Source: Pestalotiopsis fici W106-1 (lineage: Eukaryota > Ascomycota > Sordariomycetes > Amphisphaeriales > Sporocadaceae). From it: a stretch of 64,000 nt of DNA. Shown in pieces: positions 10,824-22,274 of the stretch. How positions within the stretch are numbered: the first letter of the stretch is position 1; every line of letters begins with the position of its first letter. Location of the stretch: assembly GCF_000516985.1 (NCBI RefSeq), contig NW_006917093.1, positions 4,493,874 through 4,557,873 on the forward strand, in the 5' to 3' direction. The position numbers were made by a program, and so were the translations under genes. Under the pieces are notes generated by a model that had not been told where the DNA came from, searched no databases, and worked only from the letters and a program-made list of their open reading frames with translations.

Positions 10824-12323
10824 ATGTCGCTCGGGGATGTGAGGGGCATTCAGGATCCTCTGCTCCGGACCGATGCCATTCGCGAAACTTTTGCTCGCAA
10901 CAACACAGCCCAGCAGCAGCTCAATGACTCCAGTAATGACGAGTCCCAGGAAACGACCGCAACCCACGATAGCGACCGCGACCGCGTCTTCACCCCACCA
11001 GAGAGCGATAGCGGCGCAAGTAGTGGTCCGGTGCATGCCAATGGAAATGGATCAAGTCAGGAATCACAGTTATTTCAGTTGTCAGAACTAGCTGCTGCCC
11101 AGGAAAAGATGACCGAGGCCGCTCAGTCAAGAAAGAGGACGGCGGATGGTGCGGTCAAATATACCAGAGACAGTATGAGTACTTCTCCTGTTCGCGCGTC
11201 TGGGCACTCTAGGAATACGAGCACAGTGAGCGCGACTTCCACAACCGGGAGTCGCATTGGCGAGGTATGTCATTGATTCGCACAACTGGATATGGCAACA
11301 GGTCTAACGAGGCTTTAGCTCTCGGCTGAACTCAAAGCGAAATTGTCATATGCCATGATGAAGGTCAACCATGGCTGGCAAAGCAATTCTATCGACGAAG
11401 TAGAGTCACTTGCGTCGCAAGCTGCTTCGCCGATTTCTAGCACATCGACTATACATGGGCGGCCTGGCGCAAACCCAAGCCCCAGGTTATCATTGACAGC
11501 AATGCGCCAAGGAACACAGAGCGCAGGTATCAGTCCAGTTGGCTTGCAAGCATCGCAAGGACGTGCCAACGAGGCATTCTGGCGTGACACGAACGTCGCA
11601 CCTCAGAACCACTCTGTTTCGCCGCCAGCTTCACAAGCCTCTATGCTGGCTCCTCCAGCCGCTATTCAACCAGGACGGTCCGGTCATCTCAACCCGCGTC
11701 GCAACTCAAATGCGCGACACACTCCGGCTTACCTTTCCCACCAAGCCTCGCCTCGCAGCCCGGCTCAGCCAAGTCCCCTTCAAAGTACCCCTGGTACAGC
11801 TACCTTGAGGACACCGCAAGTCGATCAAATGGTCTTTTCTCCACACCAGAACGTCCGCGAGCAGGAAGCGCTGGAAACCCTCCTGTTCATGAGCAGTCCG
11901 GGCAACTCGGCGAATATGAAACATGCGTTACCGTCTTCGGCGCAACAAGGACCCAACAATATTCAGGCACATCGGACAGCTCTTCCTACATCTAGATTAG
12001 CACCGAATAGCCAACCACGAAAGACCCTGCCAACAATACGGCACCATGCCCACGGCTCGATTGGAAAGCGTGTAGGTTTTGAGAAATCGCCGGGTAGGGT
12101 CAGCGAAATGGACGTGGATGACCACTATGCATCGCCTCGGGGAACACCACGGCGGAAGACGTTTAGCGGATCTCGACCATCATTATCCGTACCTGCTGGA
12201 CTGAACGCACCATCCAGGCCGCGACCACAGCTACAAGATGCCGATATTGAACGAATGCTCGATCGGGTGGCTGCAGATGATAGTTCGGACTCGGAAAGCG
12301 AGATCTCTCTACCAGCAGGCTGA
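10824..12323 (+). CDS. Whi5/Nrm1-family G1/S transcriptional repressor
   Basis: Exons 10824-11264 and 11319-12323 give 481 residues. Just after the splice junction is the short helical motif that defines the Whi5/Nrm1 (GTB) family: LSAELKAKLSYAMMKV then NHGWQSNSIDEVESLAS (about residues 148-180). In yeasts this segment binds SBF/MBF and represses G1/S genes until CDK phosphorylation releases it. The rest is low-complexity, Ser/Pro-rich and probably disordered. It has many S/T-P sites, including SPRGTPRRK near residue 434, a good CDK consensus. No other domain is seen. The C-terminus is acidic (DDSSDSESEIS). The long pyrimidine-rich leader suggests translational or growth control, but that is inference. 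Family assignment rests on the one motif. Confidence 0.78.
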
Positions 12324-13769
12324 GAATCAGGGCGTCTCAGGTTTTCTTGGGCTGCGAGCCTTTGAGGCCAGTATGCCTTCTGTCCTCTCATGTATGGAGA
12401 CGATTCAACTATACAACGACACACCTGCCTCGGCATGTTCCTTGTTTCAGGGGCCTACCCAATGCAATGATGATATTCCCGGAATTTATAGCAGCATATT
12501 CTTTCAATTTTTTGAGGTCACCTCAAGCATTGAAATCTCGACATTTTCATATTAGCCGGAGCGTGTGATTTGGCATACCTACTTACGATTATGATGCATT
12601 GACATTTATCATTCACGGTTTGGGAATCGCACAATATGCGATGTGGCGTTTGGCGCACAGTTTTGGTGCAGTTCATGAAATGATGAGGGATGGCCATGAA
12701 GGAGATTGGTGGGCTGTATATATATAAAGACCCGAAACCTCGGGATTTTTGAAAAGCCATCCCTTGCTTTCAATCACAATGGAATGTCTCACATCGATCA
12801 AACACATTCCCGTTCTTGTTGTATATTTGTTTGTCCTTGAAGGCGCATTCATCCATTCATGTGACTATATGTATATCTATCAAGTGAAGCCACGGCAACG
12901 TCTATATGGCTTTGTATACAACCAGTATTTGGGAACATTGCTAGAGACGTCAGGTGTTGGTTGGTTTGTCTACTAAAACTTTAGTTGCACTGGGATTATG
13001 CTTGCAATATTGTTTGTTTGCTTTGTTATCGCGACATAGTATACAGTAGTCAATATTTTGGAATCGGAAGACGGCATTGCCCTCTCCCCACTCGTTCACA
13101 AAGCTATCCAGACTATTCGACATCGGCCAATTAGTGCTCTCACTGGTGTAGCGACCTCGGCATGCCGCGGATTGCACTCCAATAATGGCCGGGTTTAAAT
13201 GTCGGCCACGGCACAGCCCCATCCATTGAAAATCCGCCACAGCCATTGAATAATAAGCCATTGTTCAAAGGGGCCCCCGAGGCCCCGGCTCTAGGACATT
13301 CCGCACTCGGGCCACTCCAAGCCATTTTCTATTGCTGAGCAAGCTGATTCCTTAAAGGACGACGACATGTGCCGTCAAACTATGCTCAGCCTCTCCGCCC
13401 AGCTGCGTAAGCGCTGCTGCGGCAATCAGAATTATTCTATGCATACGCGTATTCGAATTCTAAGACTCGGTAAATGCGACTAAAATCCGAGGTAAGTTTG
13501 GGTCTATAAGAGGTTGCGTTGGTCTCCTTCAGCGACCGCTGCTGCTTTTGTTCTTGTGATGCACTTGCAATAAACTCCCCATCAGTCACTTGATAGTACA
13601 ATCTAGTGACCACCACACACATCATTACAACACTAGCCAACCAGCTCCAAAAGGGAACGAAAAGTCCTTTATTCCCATTGCTTCTCTTTCGGATTATCTG
13701 CTCTTCAAAGGCAGCAGAAATAAATTTTACCTTTTATTCTTACACCCGCCAAACAAAACAGAAACCACA
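12324..13769. other. Intergenic 1.4 kb, no supported gene
   Basis: Contains the 3' flank of the Whi5-like gene and the promoter of the gene at 13770. A TATA-like run (tatatatataaa near 12717-12727) has no clear gene behind it. The short open frame at 12749-12976 has no motif. Confidence 0.55.
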
Positions 13770-14594
13770 ATGTCAGCAGCGGATTACTATGGTACTTCTG
13801 GGTCTGGCGGCAGCCAGTCGCCCTATCCGTCGCAGCCGCAGTACGGACAACCACAATTTGGAGGACAGCAGCAACCACAATACGCATCGTCGCCTTACCC
13901 TTCACAACCAAGTTACGCATCTCCTGCGCCGCAGTCGTCGCAATATCTGGCGCCGTACCCTTCGCAACCACAGTACGCGCGTCCCGGCTCCGCTCACTCG
14001 GACTATCCACCCGCATACGACGGCTCTCGGCCGACCAGCGCACAGTCGGGCTCACCGTACCCACCGGCGCGACCACACTCGGCAGATCCGTCTTCGTACG
14101 GACAATATCCTCAGCAGCATCAGCAGCAGCAGCAAAGCTACAGGGACCCCACCGACCCGAGCAACGCGCAGGACGGCGAAAAGGGACTCGGCTCCACGCT
14201 GATTGGCGGTGGCTCGGGCGCCTTTCTAGGCAACAAGCTGGGCAAGGGAAAACTGGGCACCATTCTGGGCGGCGCGGCCGGCGCCGTGGCTGCCAATGTC
14301 ATTTCCCACAAGCTCCACGGCAAACACGGGCACCACGGCGGTGGTGACCCGTACGGCGGCCATCACGGCGGCCATCACTCGTCGGGCGGGCTGCTGGGCA
14401 GCGTGGGTAGTCTAATCGGCGGCGGTAGCAGCCACCACGGCAGCGGACACTCGAGCCCGTACGGCCCTCCGCCCTCGCATCATGGCGGTCACCATGGACA
14501 CCATGGCCATCATGGCCATCATGGAGGTCATCACGGAGGCCATCACGGGGGTCACCATGGTGGTCATCACGGAGGACACCACGGTGGATGGTAG
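13770..14594 (+). CDS. Glycine-zipper protein with Tyr/Pro/Gln-rich head and Gly-His repeat tail
   Basis: An intronless 274-residue protein; the ATG at 13770 follows an A-rich leader (accacaATG). Residues 1-135 are low-complexity, built from PYPSQP-, QPQYG- and PPAYD-like pieces plus a Q/H run. Residues about 140-185 form a glycine zipper of the 2TM type (GSTLIGGGSGAFLGNKLG and GTILGGAAGAVAANVIS), a segment that can insert in or associate with membranes. The last 90 residues are mostly Gly and His in HHGG units, potentially able to bind Ni, Zn or Cu. Relatives are common but uncharacterised in ascomycetes. No signal peptide. Metal or membrane roles are inference from composition. Confidence 0.8.
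   Translation: MSAADYYGTSGSGGSQSPYPSQPQYGQPQFGGQQQPQYASSPYPSQPSYASPAPQSSQYLAPYPSQPQYARPGSAHSDYPPAYDGSRPTSAQSGSPYPPARPHSADPSSYGQYPQQHQQQQQSYRDPTDPSNAQDGEKGLGSTLIGGGSGAFLGNKLGKGKLGTILGGAAGAVAANVISHKLHGKHGHHGGGDPYGGHHGGHHSSGGLLGSVGSLIGGGSSHHGSGHSSPYGPPPSHHGGHHGHHGHHGHHGGHHGGHHGGHHGGHHGGHHGGW
14480..14590 (+). repeat. In-gene minisatellite coding for HHGG units
   Basis: Tandem 9- and 12-nt units of the type ggtcatcacgga, with silent drift between copies, encode the Gly-His tail of the gene ending at 14594. Copy number in such tracts often varies between strains. Confidence 0.8.
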
Positions 14595-16135
14595 ACACCC
14601 TGAAGACTAGGATTTCATCATGAATAACGCATTGATTTCGGGGCGTACGGGACGTTTCATGGTTTGCTGTATTGTGTCTGCTTATTTCCCATCTATAACG
14701 GGATAGCAGGATCACGAGAGGGGCTCTGTTGGATAATAGAGCATAGATACCAGATAGTTTACTATCACTTATCATAACATGAGTACATGTACATATTTCA
14801 TCCAAACGTGTTACTTGCCGCATGAATTGTGTTTGAGAAAATAATAGAAGGACACCAGCATCCTTGAAGACCACGCAGCACCATGAATGTGGACGGCAAA
14901 AGCATGCATCATGTTATGCACAACTAGACCTGCAACGCTTACACTTTATTGCCATGCCAGAGCCAAAAGAAATGACGGCCATGCAATAGACATTACCCTC
15001 GACCACGACCGACTCGAGACCTAAAAATGAGTCGCCCCTCCTGCCACGTCATGAGAATGCATGCATGTTATACTACATGTACATGATGCATGTGACTAAA
15101 CGGTTTTCCATCAAGTGATGAGAGCTTCGAGATTCCATTAGGTAGCACTAGCAGAGGGGTTTCCAAACTAGAGATTTGTTGGCAAACAGACAAAGTTTCG
15201 AGCTTTGTGTCCCACCTTCCAGCTCTTGTAATCCACCTTGCCACAGCAGAGGCTTTGCAAAATATAATAGGCCTACTTGAATTATACAGATGCAGAATCC
15301 ATTACCAGTGGTGGCTGCCAAAAGAGCAACCCATTATCTGGATAATCAAGTGTCGCGGCAGGTCCGTGCACCAGAGCCAGCTTCCCGGGCTGCCAGGATG
15401 TCATGAATGGTCCGTGAGCTCCCAGCACCCAGCTCCCCGGGCCTGCTATTGCTGTCTATACTCTGTGCATCACCAGTATACTAAAAAAAATAACAAGAAC
15501 AATTACCAAATGGCAAAATGAATCGCCAAAAAATTGTGGTATATTTCATGTTGCGACACCTGAGTGATTCGAACACTCGCTCCCGAGGGAACTGCCTTTG
15601 GTTATTCTTGTAGGAATAGCAGGGCAGCGCGTTAACCACTCCGCCAAAGTGCCTGAGCAATTATTGCTTGATTGGTTGTTGAAAGAGGGGAGCTTAATCT
15701 AGTATATGACACATAAATTTGCGGGACATTCCTAGCTTCAGGTGAGACAGTTGTGGGGTAAGAAGTGGGAAAGATGCCCCTCCACTACGAGCAGGTATGT
15801 GGGAACCACTCATGCTTGTTCTCCATTATTAGGGAAAGTTGGTGACTACTTTGGCATGTTTGTTGATTGCACGACTTTGATTCTACAACTTGAATAGAGT
15901 TCACTTCCATGCTTAGGATATAAGTACCTCCTGTTGTTTCTTCTTGTGTATCGACATTTGCAGAATCATGTTGCTCCCTCAGTCTGGATCTAGCGTTTAT
16001 CAGCAATATGACTCAGCTTGATCGGAAACCTTGGAAATAGTCAAAAAATTTAGATATTGGTCTTTCTAGAAGTCTAAGGAATCATTATATCATAACATCA
16101 AGCTAGTCGTACTTGAGCAAGTCTATAATTCCACT
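14595..16135. other. Intergenic region holding a tRNA gene
   Basis: Apart from the tRNA-Ser at 15554-15653 no gene is seen. Short open frames here have no motif. Confidence 0.55.
15554..15653 (-). tRNA. tRNA-Ser(GCT) with a short intron
   Basis: Reading the minus strand, the acceptor 5' strand GGCACTT pairs with AGGTGTC, and the discriminator base is G at 15554. The D arm is GCG/CGC around AGTGGTTAA. The anticodon stem is CTGCC/GGCAG with anticodon GCT at 15618-15620. A long variable arm (CCC/GGG) is the class II hallmark. The T arm is GAGTG-TTCGAAT-CACTC. An intron of about 19 nt follows the base after the anticodon (about 15598-15616), the canonical position. It decodes AGC/AGT serine codons. 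Confidence 0.93.
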
Positions 16136-17929
16136 CTAAATGCACTTTCCAAGAATACCTTCCCATGGCTTCAAAGGCACCATGGCCGTCTGTGGCTTGC
16201 CGATGCGACCCTTGGTATAATTGCTGGCAGCCCAAAAGTCGACCTTGAGATCTTCAGGAAAGTACCACTCAACCTGCTTGCCCGAATAGTTGAGCACAAC
16301 CAGCCATTTCTCGCCCTGAACGCTCGTCCGCGTGTAGGCAAAGACCTGGGGGTGCTCGTGGCTCAACTCTTGGAAATCTCCATAGACAAAGACGTCGGCG
16401 TGCTCCTTGCGGTCCTTGAGACCGCGCTGCCAAAACTGCCAAACGCTCAGGTTGTCGTCGTCGCTGGCCTTTGTCTGCGCTGCCGCGTTGATGGTCGGGT
16501 AGTCGTCCATGACGCGCATCCAGGGCTTGACGTCGGCATCGCAAAAGCCGGCATTGGCCGAGGCGTCCCACTGCATCGGCGTCCGCGCGTGGTCTCTTGC
16601 CTTCATGTGAATGACCGTCTTGCCGTGGTTGAGCTGCTCTTCGTCGTCGGCGTACAGTTCCTTCATCTTCTTCCAGTAGTTGATCGTCTCAATGTCCTTG
16701 TATTCCTCAACGTCCCAGTCCTTGGGAATGTTGCGCATACCAATCTCCTCGCCTTGATAGACAAACAGGGTACCGCCCAGGGTCGTTTGCATGAGGGCAA
16801 TCAGCTTTGCGCCTAGGTGACGATACTCGTCGCTATCGTCGGCGTAGCGCGATACCGAGCGGGGGTTGTCGTGGTTCTCGATAAAGACAGAGTCCCATCC
16901 GTCCAGCTCAATCATGACTCTTTGCCACCTCGAGATGATTGATTTGAACTCCTTGACATCCCACGGCTTCAAGGCCATGCGTACGTTGGGCTTGTCAATG
17001 TCCACAACGTCAAAGATGAAAATCATGCGCAGTTCTCCTGCCTTGGCACCGACGGTGCGCAACACCTCCTTTTCGTCGCTTACGCCTGGCATCTCTCCCA
17101 CTGTAATGGTGTCATACTTGCTGAGGACCTCTCGGTGCATCTCTTGCAGGTAGTCGTGCAGTTTGGGTCCGTTGACGTAGTATTTCCAAGCTGGCTGATA
17201 CTTGTGTCCCTTGCTCAGCACGACCTCGGCATCAGGGTATCCGGGGACCTTGGAGATCAGGTTAATGACATCCATGCGGAAACCAGCGGCGCCCCTCTTG
17301 AGCCAAAAGTGCATCACGTCCCACACTGCGGCGCGGACCTCTGGATTCTCCCAGTTCAGATCGGGCTGCTCGGGCGTGAAAAGACTGAGGTAATACTCTC
17401 CCGTGACCTCGTCGTACGTCCAGGCAGAGTTGGCCTCGCCGAGGATCTGGGCCCAGTTGTTGGGCGGCTCGGGCTTGCCGTCGGCGCCGACGCTCTTGGG
17501 CTTGCGCCAAATGTACCAGTCACGCTTGGGGTTTTCCTTGCTGCTGCGCGACTCGAGGAACCAGGCGTGCTCGTTGGACGTGTGGTTGACCACGAGGTCC
17601 ATCATCAACTTCATGTCGCGCTTCTTGAGCTCGGCAATCAACACGTCCACGTCCTCGAGCGTGCCGTAGCAGGGGTCAATCATCTTGTAGTCGGCAATGT
17701 CGTATCCCATGTCGGCTTGAGGAGACTTGAAGATGGGACTGGACCAGACGACATTGACGCCCAGATCTTTGAGATAGTCCAGCCGCGAGGTGATGCCCTT
17801 GACGCTGCCCCATCCTGACTTGTTGCCCGGGTGCGACTGGAATGAAGAAGGGTATATTTGGTAGACGACGGCCTCTTTCCACCATTGTGGACTTGAGAAG
17901 GATGAGTTCTTGTAAGCCTCGGTCGCCAT
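16136..17929 (-). CDS. Alpha-glucosidase / maltase, GH13 (oligo-1,6-glucosidase type)
   Basis: An intronless 597-residue protein; the ATG at 17929 is the first in frame. The family opening WWKEAVVYQIYPSSFQ starts near residue 15. The catalytic triad of GH13 is visible: nucleophile Asp in GFRMDVINLI, acid/base Glu in TVGEMPGV, and transition-state Asp in IENHDNPRSVSRY. The conserved DLVVNHTS region is also present. No signal peptide, so it is a cytosolic enzyme hydrolysing maltose, isomaltose or sucrose-like alpha-glucosides imported by permeases. In many fungi it lies beside a maltose permease and a Zn2Cys6 activator, but neither is adjacent here. Length agrees with yeast and Aspergillus maltases (about 580-600). 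Confidence 0.95.
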   Translation of the reverse strand: MATEAYKNSSFSSPQWWKEAVVYQIYPSSFQSHPGNKSGWGSVKGITSRLDYLKDLGVNVVWSSPIFKSPQADMGYDIADYKMIDPCYGTLEDVDVLIAELKKRDMKLMMDLVVNHTSNEHAWFLESRSSKENPKRDWYIWRKPKSVGADGKPEPPNNWAQILGEANSAWTYDEVTGEYYLSLFTPEQPDLNWENPEVRAAVWDVMHFWLKRGAAGFRMDVINLISKVPGYPDAEVVLSKGHKYQPAWKYYVNGPKLHDYLQEMHREVLSKYDTITVGEMPGVSDEKEVLRTVGAKAGELRMIFIFDVVDIDKPNVRMALKPWDVKEFKSIISRWQRVMIELDGWDSVFIENHDNPRSVSRYADDSDEYRHLGAKLIALMQTTLGGTLFVYQGEEIGMRNIPKDWDVEEYKDIETINYWKKMKELYADDEEQLNHGKTVIHMKARDHARTPMQWDASANAGFCDADVKPWMRVMDDYPTINAAAQTKASDDDNLSVWQFWQRGLKDRKEHADVFVYGDFQELSHEHPQVFAYTRTSVQGEKWLVVLNYSGKQVEWYFPEDLKVDFWAASNYTKGRIGKPQTAMVPLKPWEGILGKCI

Positions 17930-19067
17930 ATTGCCTTGACTCAATTGGGGTATTCAAAGACTCGGGGTTTTTTGAGCAGTGTAGTGGAAAGAATACGCGT
18001 CTGCTAGCTATAGAAATTGCGTGATCAGAATTTATACACAATTAATCTCTCTCACATTGACTGGCCATGTGCATTGTCGATTCTCCGAGAATATCACCGT
18101 ACGCACTCGGAACCCCACCAAGGCATCTATGATGGGCGATCGCTGGGAGCGGTTAGAGGCAAGCAAAGACAACCCCACTCCAATTCTGGGGGTTTAGGAC
18201 TTGGTGACCCAGCAATGACGATAGTTGGTGCATTATAGTGGGGGACATGACCCCTTTGGGCCTATTCCATGCAATTGTATAGTGCAACTCGTCCATCTCG
18301 GACCGAGGTGTGGTCAAGAATCATGACTTGGCCTTGCCAGTTGTACACTGACCTGTTCTGCATCGATCTGCGCAAACACCTCATTGCTTTACGCGAATAA
18401 TGATCGTCTCAATCTTGGCAATCCCATATGCATTTCGAGTCAGTGCAGCAGACCACGCGTGTCACCTTTAAAGAATGGCTCTCAACTCAAATGTTTGAGT
18501 CTCAAATTCATTGTTATGGTATGAACTTCGATGCACGATGCATGCTTTTTGTGGATTATGCCGTGTTTTTGCAATTTTCACCCGGCAACCATTGGCATAT
18601 GAATGAAAATGTGGACTGAAAATAATGACAACCAATATCTTAAAAAAAAATATCATGAACGATTTATGACAGGTTTATTCAATTATGATTCTTTGTCTTG
18701 TTGCAATATGCAATATGGGCCATAAATGAAAACACCAAAAATTTAGTTGGTGATGTTCATTTGGGTAGGGCCACGAGGCATCCTTACTTAGTGGGGGATC
18801 AAAATTTTCTCGCCAAATTAGCCGTTTGTCTTTTCCTCGTCAAAAAGCACAGCGACTCTAGTCACATTCAGAGTGAAAGAGAAAAATTTTCTCGTTTTCA
18901 AGAAATCACCAGCACCCTCGTTTTCTCGTGTTTCTCTACACCAGACAGTCACTTCACCACATACTTGCGGTCAGTCAAGAACGATAAGAATACTCAAAGT
19001 ATTGCTCAACCATCGCTGTTCATCTTCAATTCGCATTTCCTGCACCAATGCAAACAATTTCGATACA
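17930..19067. other. Intergenic 1.1 kb, AT-rich in its 3' part
   Basis: Holds the promoters of the divergent alpha-glucosidase (-) and the secreted protein at 19068 (+). An element aaaattttctcg occurs twice (about 18801 and 18891) upstream of the latter. No coding frame is supported. Confidence 0.5.
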
Positions 19068-19647
19068 ATGGCTGTCCTGCGCATTCGTTTGGTCCTCATC
19101 ATCCTCCTGATGTTGGTTACCGGCATCCTCGCCGACTTCACCATCATGGCCGCCGACCTCTACTTCAGGGGCATTGACGGTAACTACAAGATCAACACGC
19201 GCTACATCTTTGTTGAGGGCGACGGCCATCTCAATTGCAACAATCTCTGGTCGATTCCAGCTTGGTTCGAATCCATCGACGTCAGTGGCGACAAGCAAGG
19301 CGTTCGTTACAAGGGCATCAGACCGCTCGACCCCGAGCTGATTGAATTCAACACCGACTTTGGTCACTACAGTGCGATGATCTCCGTTTTCCCGGTGCCC
19401 ATTTCCCTCTACTCACTCTTGCTCCCTTTTCTCTCGATTTCCCTTTTTCTTCTCTTTACATATTTTGATACTAATATCGTTTCTAGCCATGTACAAGGAC
19501 CGCGACTACCACCTCGCGGCCCTTGACGACGAGGACAGCGGCCACTGCAGAGTCGTCAACTCGTTTACAAGAAACTGCCACTACGAGGGCAACAGACTAG
19601 TCGTTAAATCAATCGTTCGCTGCACCACAGACACCGTCCGCCTCTAG
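19068..19647 (+). CDS. Small secreted cysteine-containing protein, unknown function
   Basis: Exons 19068-19371 and 19487-19647 give 154 residues. The intron has a GTGCGA donor, a tactaat branch site and a ctag acceptor. A clear signal peptide (RIRLVLIILLMLVTGILA, cut before DFT) is followed by about 132 mature residues. These carry four cysteines (LNCNN, GHCRVV, RNCHYEG, VRCTTD), enough for two disulfides. No family is recognised. Size, secretion and Cys content fit the loose class of effector-like or antimicrobial small secreted proteins, but that label is only inference. The upstream region is AT-rich. Confidence 0.72.
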
Positions 19648-20484
19648 GTGGCACCAGAATCTTCAACATCCAGCTCAAATCGCCACGATGAAGATGTGGA
19701 GAGAATATCTTACTAGAATCCATGCCGGGGTCAGATTGCAAGAAGATCAGATTGAAAGATCCGAGCGCAGAAAGTGTCCGAAACAACGAAGGGAGAAAAG
19801 AGGACACGAGAACGGTCCGTCACAGTGTACGATCAGATTAGAGATTTGTTTCGAAGAGTCATGATGTCAGGAGGTGTCGGAATTGGTGGCGCATGATCCT
19901 TAAGTTATGGAAGAATTGTTCTTTTGTTGATAGGGTAATGTGATAGAGTAGTAGTACGCAGAGCACCGCAGATCACGTTAGGATCAATTGGAAGGTAATA
20001 CATCATCTTGGTCCATGCTACTACTCATCATGATGTGCACCACACGTGTACCATCATAGTGACCTTGTCTTTTTCTGTGATCACGTTTCTCATAGAGCTT
20101 GGAAAATATGTTCCAAAAGCTCCCAAACGACCCGACAACGACGGAAAGGCAAATAACCATTTGCCTGAACAGTTCTATGATATTCCTCGCCCGTCGTCAT
20201 TCACGTCTTCGTGCTGTAAGTGGTAGCGGTGTCAATGTTGCAGTAATCAGTTGCTTCCCCAAAGGCTGATGACAAGTAATCCGTCTACATCACCATACGA
20301 CAGGCCCTACGAGAATGCAGCACAGAGGCATGGTTCGTTTTGTAATCTTAGTTGTTCCGAGAAACTCGTTCAAAGTTAAGCATGGTTTGAATAAGGTAGA
20401 TAAGGCTGGGAATATATCTACTACCAAAACGCTTACCCATCACCATAATATACCACTCCAGCATGGCAATATACTGTATCATGT
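19648..20484. other. Intergenic 0.8 kb between convergent genes
   Basis: Contains two 3' ends and no supported coding frame. Confidence 0.55.
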
Positions 20485-21409
20485 CTAGCTAGGAAGTTGC
20501 TCAGGCTCATAAAAAGGAAGCTCAGTCTTGCCATATGCCTTATCTAGTTTCCTGGGAGGGTCCTCTCCCAGAAGCTCGGTAACCACGGCATTCGGATCTC
20601 TAGGCTCGTCGCCTGGCAACTCATGCCTCATGCCAGCGTCGAGCTCCTCAGGAGGCGGTAACGGTATGCTGTCTGAGTGCAGTTGCGGTTTATCCGTTAA
20701 TTCATCCGGGGACATCTTCTTCCTGGCGTTGCGACGACGACGATACACGAGAAAGACTACCAAGACTAAAATTGCAACACCTAATACTGACCCAAGGATC
20801 GGACCGGCCAACCATGCTTTGCTCTCAGAGTCTGGAGTCGTGGTTATCGTCGGTTCTGCCGATGGTATGAGATTGCTGTTGGTGGGAGAAGCTGTGCTGG
20901 TTGAGCGAGTTGATGTCGATGGGGTTGTGGTCGATGTAGTACCAGATGATGAATCACTGGAGCTCAGTGATATGGAAAGAGCAGTCGTTATAGTTGTAAC
21001 GGGCGTTGACGTCTCCCCGACGGCTGTATATATTGTGGCAGTGACTTCTTGTGCAGTCGCGCTGCACTCATATATGTATCTCGAAAAAGGCGATGCCAAT
21101 ATTTCGCCGGCTTCGGTTGTATTGTCGGAGACGGAGACAAGACAAGAGGCGCATGATTCGTATGATGACTGAAAAGTTCCGCATGAACCAGTCACGTTGC
21201 CGAGAGTAGAGAGCTCCGTTTCTGCAGAGCCTAGAATGATGTCAACCAATAGTTTCGGAAATGAAAAGACGAGTAGTGGAATCCAACTCACTACAAATGG
21301 TTTCGCAGCTGCTGGGAAAGGACGAAGAGTCGTCGCCGGTACAGCCTGGGCATTGTCTGATACGATGTCCGGGACTGGAACGCCGTCTCAGGAACTTGAA
21401 AAAGGTCAT
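20485..21409 (-). CDS. Cys-rich single-pass membrane protein with Ser/Thr stalk
   Basis: Exon 1 is 21409-21292 and exon 2 is 21230-20485 (287 residues). The GTGAGT at 21291 is read as a splice donor. The N-terminal segment has CPGCTG, SSCETIC, GSCGTFQSSYESCASC and YECS cysteines. A long Ser/Thr stalk follows, then the TM helix LAGPILGSVLGVAILVLVVFLVY with stop-transfer RRRRNARKK. The cytosolic tail of about 90 residues is acidic and Pro-rich. The topology matches wall-sensor-like ascomycete proteins and resembles the gene at 7114, though the cysteine pattern differs. No classical signal peptide is seen at the chosen ATG (MTFFKFLRRR), so an upstream exon is possible. Function unknown. Confidence 0.75.
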
Positions 21410-22274
21410 GGTTTGGACCGAGCACAGTGGGACAGCGAAATAGAATGCATGCGAGAGAGATCTTAAAGGAATGGCGCGCAGTTGGCGGTAGCAAGGCTGT
21501 CGGGAAGCAGGTACCTGGGTAATAATCCAGTCATTTAAGCTGCAAGCACAATGTTGTGTACCCCAAGATCCAAACGCGCAAAAAATAATTCATTGGTTGG
21601 GGTCTGTCTTAATTGTGTACAGCCTCAAGATCGGCCAAAACCGTTACCCAACCTTATGAGCATTTGGCCAGGATGTTTGAGCCGTTAGTGGTCGATGACC
21701 TGCAAAGACATGCGTGCCGGGGTCGTCCGTTCCGAACCTAGAATTTCACTGGTCGGTTCTGTATATCCAATCTTGACGTGCAGTTTTGGTGCGTGGTAAC
21801 GAACCAATAGGACATGGGACTTCTCCATGCTCGGCGGCAGTGTCTCTAATCGATACTCACAGTTACATTAACGCCACTGCTGAATACGACCCAAAATTTC
21901 CACAGTACAGCCTAGTAGTCGGAATAGCTTGTTGAATTCATGCTTAAATCTAAGGGAAGACTGGAATGAGGCTACGTAAGGCTGCAACTCAGGTATTGGG
22001 ACTTGTTATAGGTGCTTTGTGATGCCGTAGTATGATTCTTGCACAGCCAGACATTCTGAACCAGGAGAGAATGCTTGTTACATTCACATCAAATACATAT
22101 AGTCTTTCAACAATGCGCTATCTTTTATGTAAGAATATACAGATAATGTACTGAAAAAAAAGAACAATCCAAGAAGAAAGAGAACGAAGTAGAACATGTC
22201 AACCACATCAACTAATAACGCTTTCAATTCCAAATCGCATCAATAACCTTTATATTTGCCCCTCGGCGTGACGC

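Noticed and set aside
17135..17818. 227-codon plus-strand open frame
   Set aside because: Lies fully antisense inside the alpha-glucosidase catalytic domain. Its composition mirrors the opposite codons and it has no ATG-led motif.
20528..21172. 214-codon plus-strand open frame
   Set aside because: Antisense of the Ser/Thr-rich stalk protein; the repeat-like Val/Asp composition is the complement of Thr/Ser codons.
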